From: DATFMP01 sp035266845
GTDB taxonomy: Bacteria; SAR324; JACQKK01
NCBI GenBank assembly: GCA_035266845.1
Contig: DATFMP010000069.1
Location: 1-15,737, forward strand
Direction of reading: 5' to 3'
Length of the DNA stretch: 15,737 nt
Position 1 is the stretch's first letter. Every line of letters begins with the position of its first letter. Below, piece after piece: positions 15,596 to 15,737 of this stretch. A model generated the notes under the pieces. It was not told the origin of the DNA. It worked only from the letters and a program-made list of their open reading frames with translations, and made no database searches. The translations under genes were made by a program, and so were the position numbers.

Positions 15596-15735
15596 CGGCC
15601 GCGCGCAAGGAGAGACACACCGAGGGGCAGTGGCCGCTGGATCGAGGCCAGGAAGCCAGGCCACTTGTCCGTCTGCATCTTGACCACAGACGGATGCGAC
15701 CAGCCGTCCGTGGTGGTCCACTCCGATTCCGGCAC
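15553..15735 (-). CDS. Possible 3' end or remnant of a convergent minus-strand gene
   Basis: The final 142 bp hold no plus-strand gene. On the minus strand a frame is open from the right edge to TAG 15555-15553 and reads SEWTTTDGWSHPSVVKMQTD, then KWPGFLASIQRPLPLGVS. The pattern of aromatic residues (W, GW, KWP-x-FL) looks like real protein, and vaguely like methyltransferases of polysaccharide clusters, but I cannot name a family. The last 14 codons lie inside the end of the methyltransferase gene on the other strand and look like antisense shadow, so coding similarity may end near 15600. It is either the C-terminus of a convergent gene or a truncated remnant. Confidence 0.3.
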   Translation of the reverse strand: MPESEWTTTDGWSHPSVVKMQTDKWPGFLASIQRPLPLGVSLLARGRQPWTAWSTNSPNA

Positions 15736-15737
15736 GA

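Overview
This 15.7-kb window is GC-rich (by eye about two-thirds G+C), densely coded bacterial DNA. Shine-Dalgarno sequences are clear, ATGA/TAATG stop-start overlaps are common, and the gene families (Liv-type ABC importer, PuuE-like deacetylase, EPS-type winged-helix regulator, Wzm/Wzt exporter, RmlA/RmlB) point to a proteobacterium, most likely beta or gamma. No 16S, tRNA or species-specific gene is present, so this placement is inference. The window holds two functional blocks.

Block 1 (1-4974) is a transport and catabolic locus. On the plus strand lie the 3' end of a branched-chain-amino-acid-type permease (livM-like), a periplasmic substrate-binding protein, and the two ATPases livG and livF. 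A strong hairpin followed by six T residues sits between the binding-protein gene and livG, as expected for a partial terminator that lets the binding protein be made in excess. Convergent with livF, on the minus strand, are a VOC/glyoxalase-fold gene and, upstream of it, a short isochorismatase-like reading frame (83 codons) that keeps its start and RBS but has lost most of the enzyme. Divergent from these is a PuuE/allantoinase-like polysaccharide-deacetylase-fold gene. Importer plus isochorismatase-like hydrolase, VOC protein and PuuE-like amidohydrolase suggests uptake and breakdown of an amide or ureide compound. The substrate cannot be read from sequence.

Block 2 (about 5091-15595, all plus strand) is a surface-polysaccharide (O-antigen or exopolysaccharide) cluster. 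It opens with a compact array of palindromes (TTCACA/TGTGAA half-sites) directly upstream of a regulator that joins an N-terminal winged helix to a C-terminal Rossmann-like domain. Then come a CgeB-like glycosyltransferase, the Wzm-type permease, a Wzt-type ATPase with a C-terminal substrate-recognition domain, and a class I methyltransferase. After a 314-bp stretch with no recognisable gene come a GT4-like glycosyltransferase, rmlB, rmlA, a DxD-type glycosyltransferase-like protein and a second class I methyltransferase. RmlA and RmlB supply dTDP-4-keto-6-deoxyglucose, glycosyltransferases build the chain on the cytoplasmic side, and Wzm/Wzt exports it. A methyltransferase may cap the chain. 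rmlC and rmlD are not in the window.

The last 142 bp contain no plus-strand gene; a minus-strand frame there looks protein-like and may be the 3' end or remnant of a convergent gene.

The points most worth a second look are the regulator with its Rex-like architecture and Rex-like half-sites, the truncated isochorismatase-like gene, the binding-protein/livG attenuator, and the pairing of a long Wzt with an adjacent methyltransferase.
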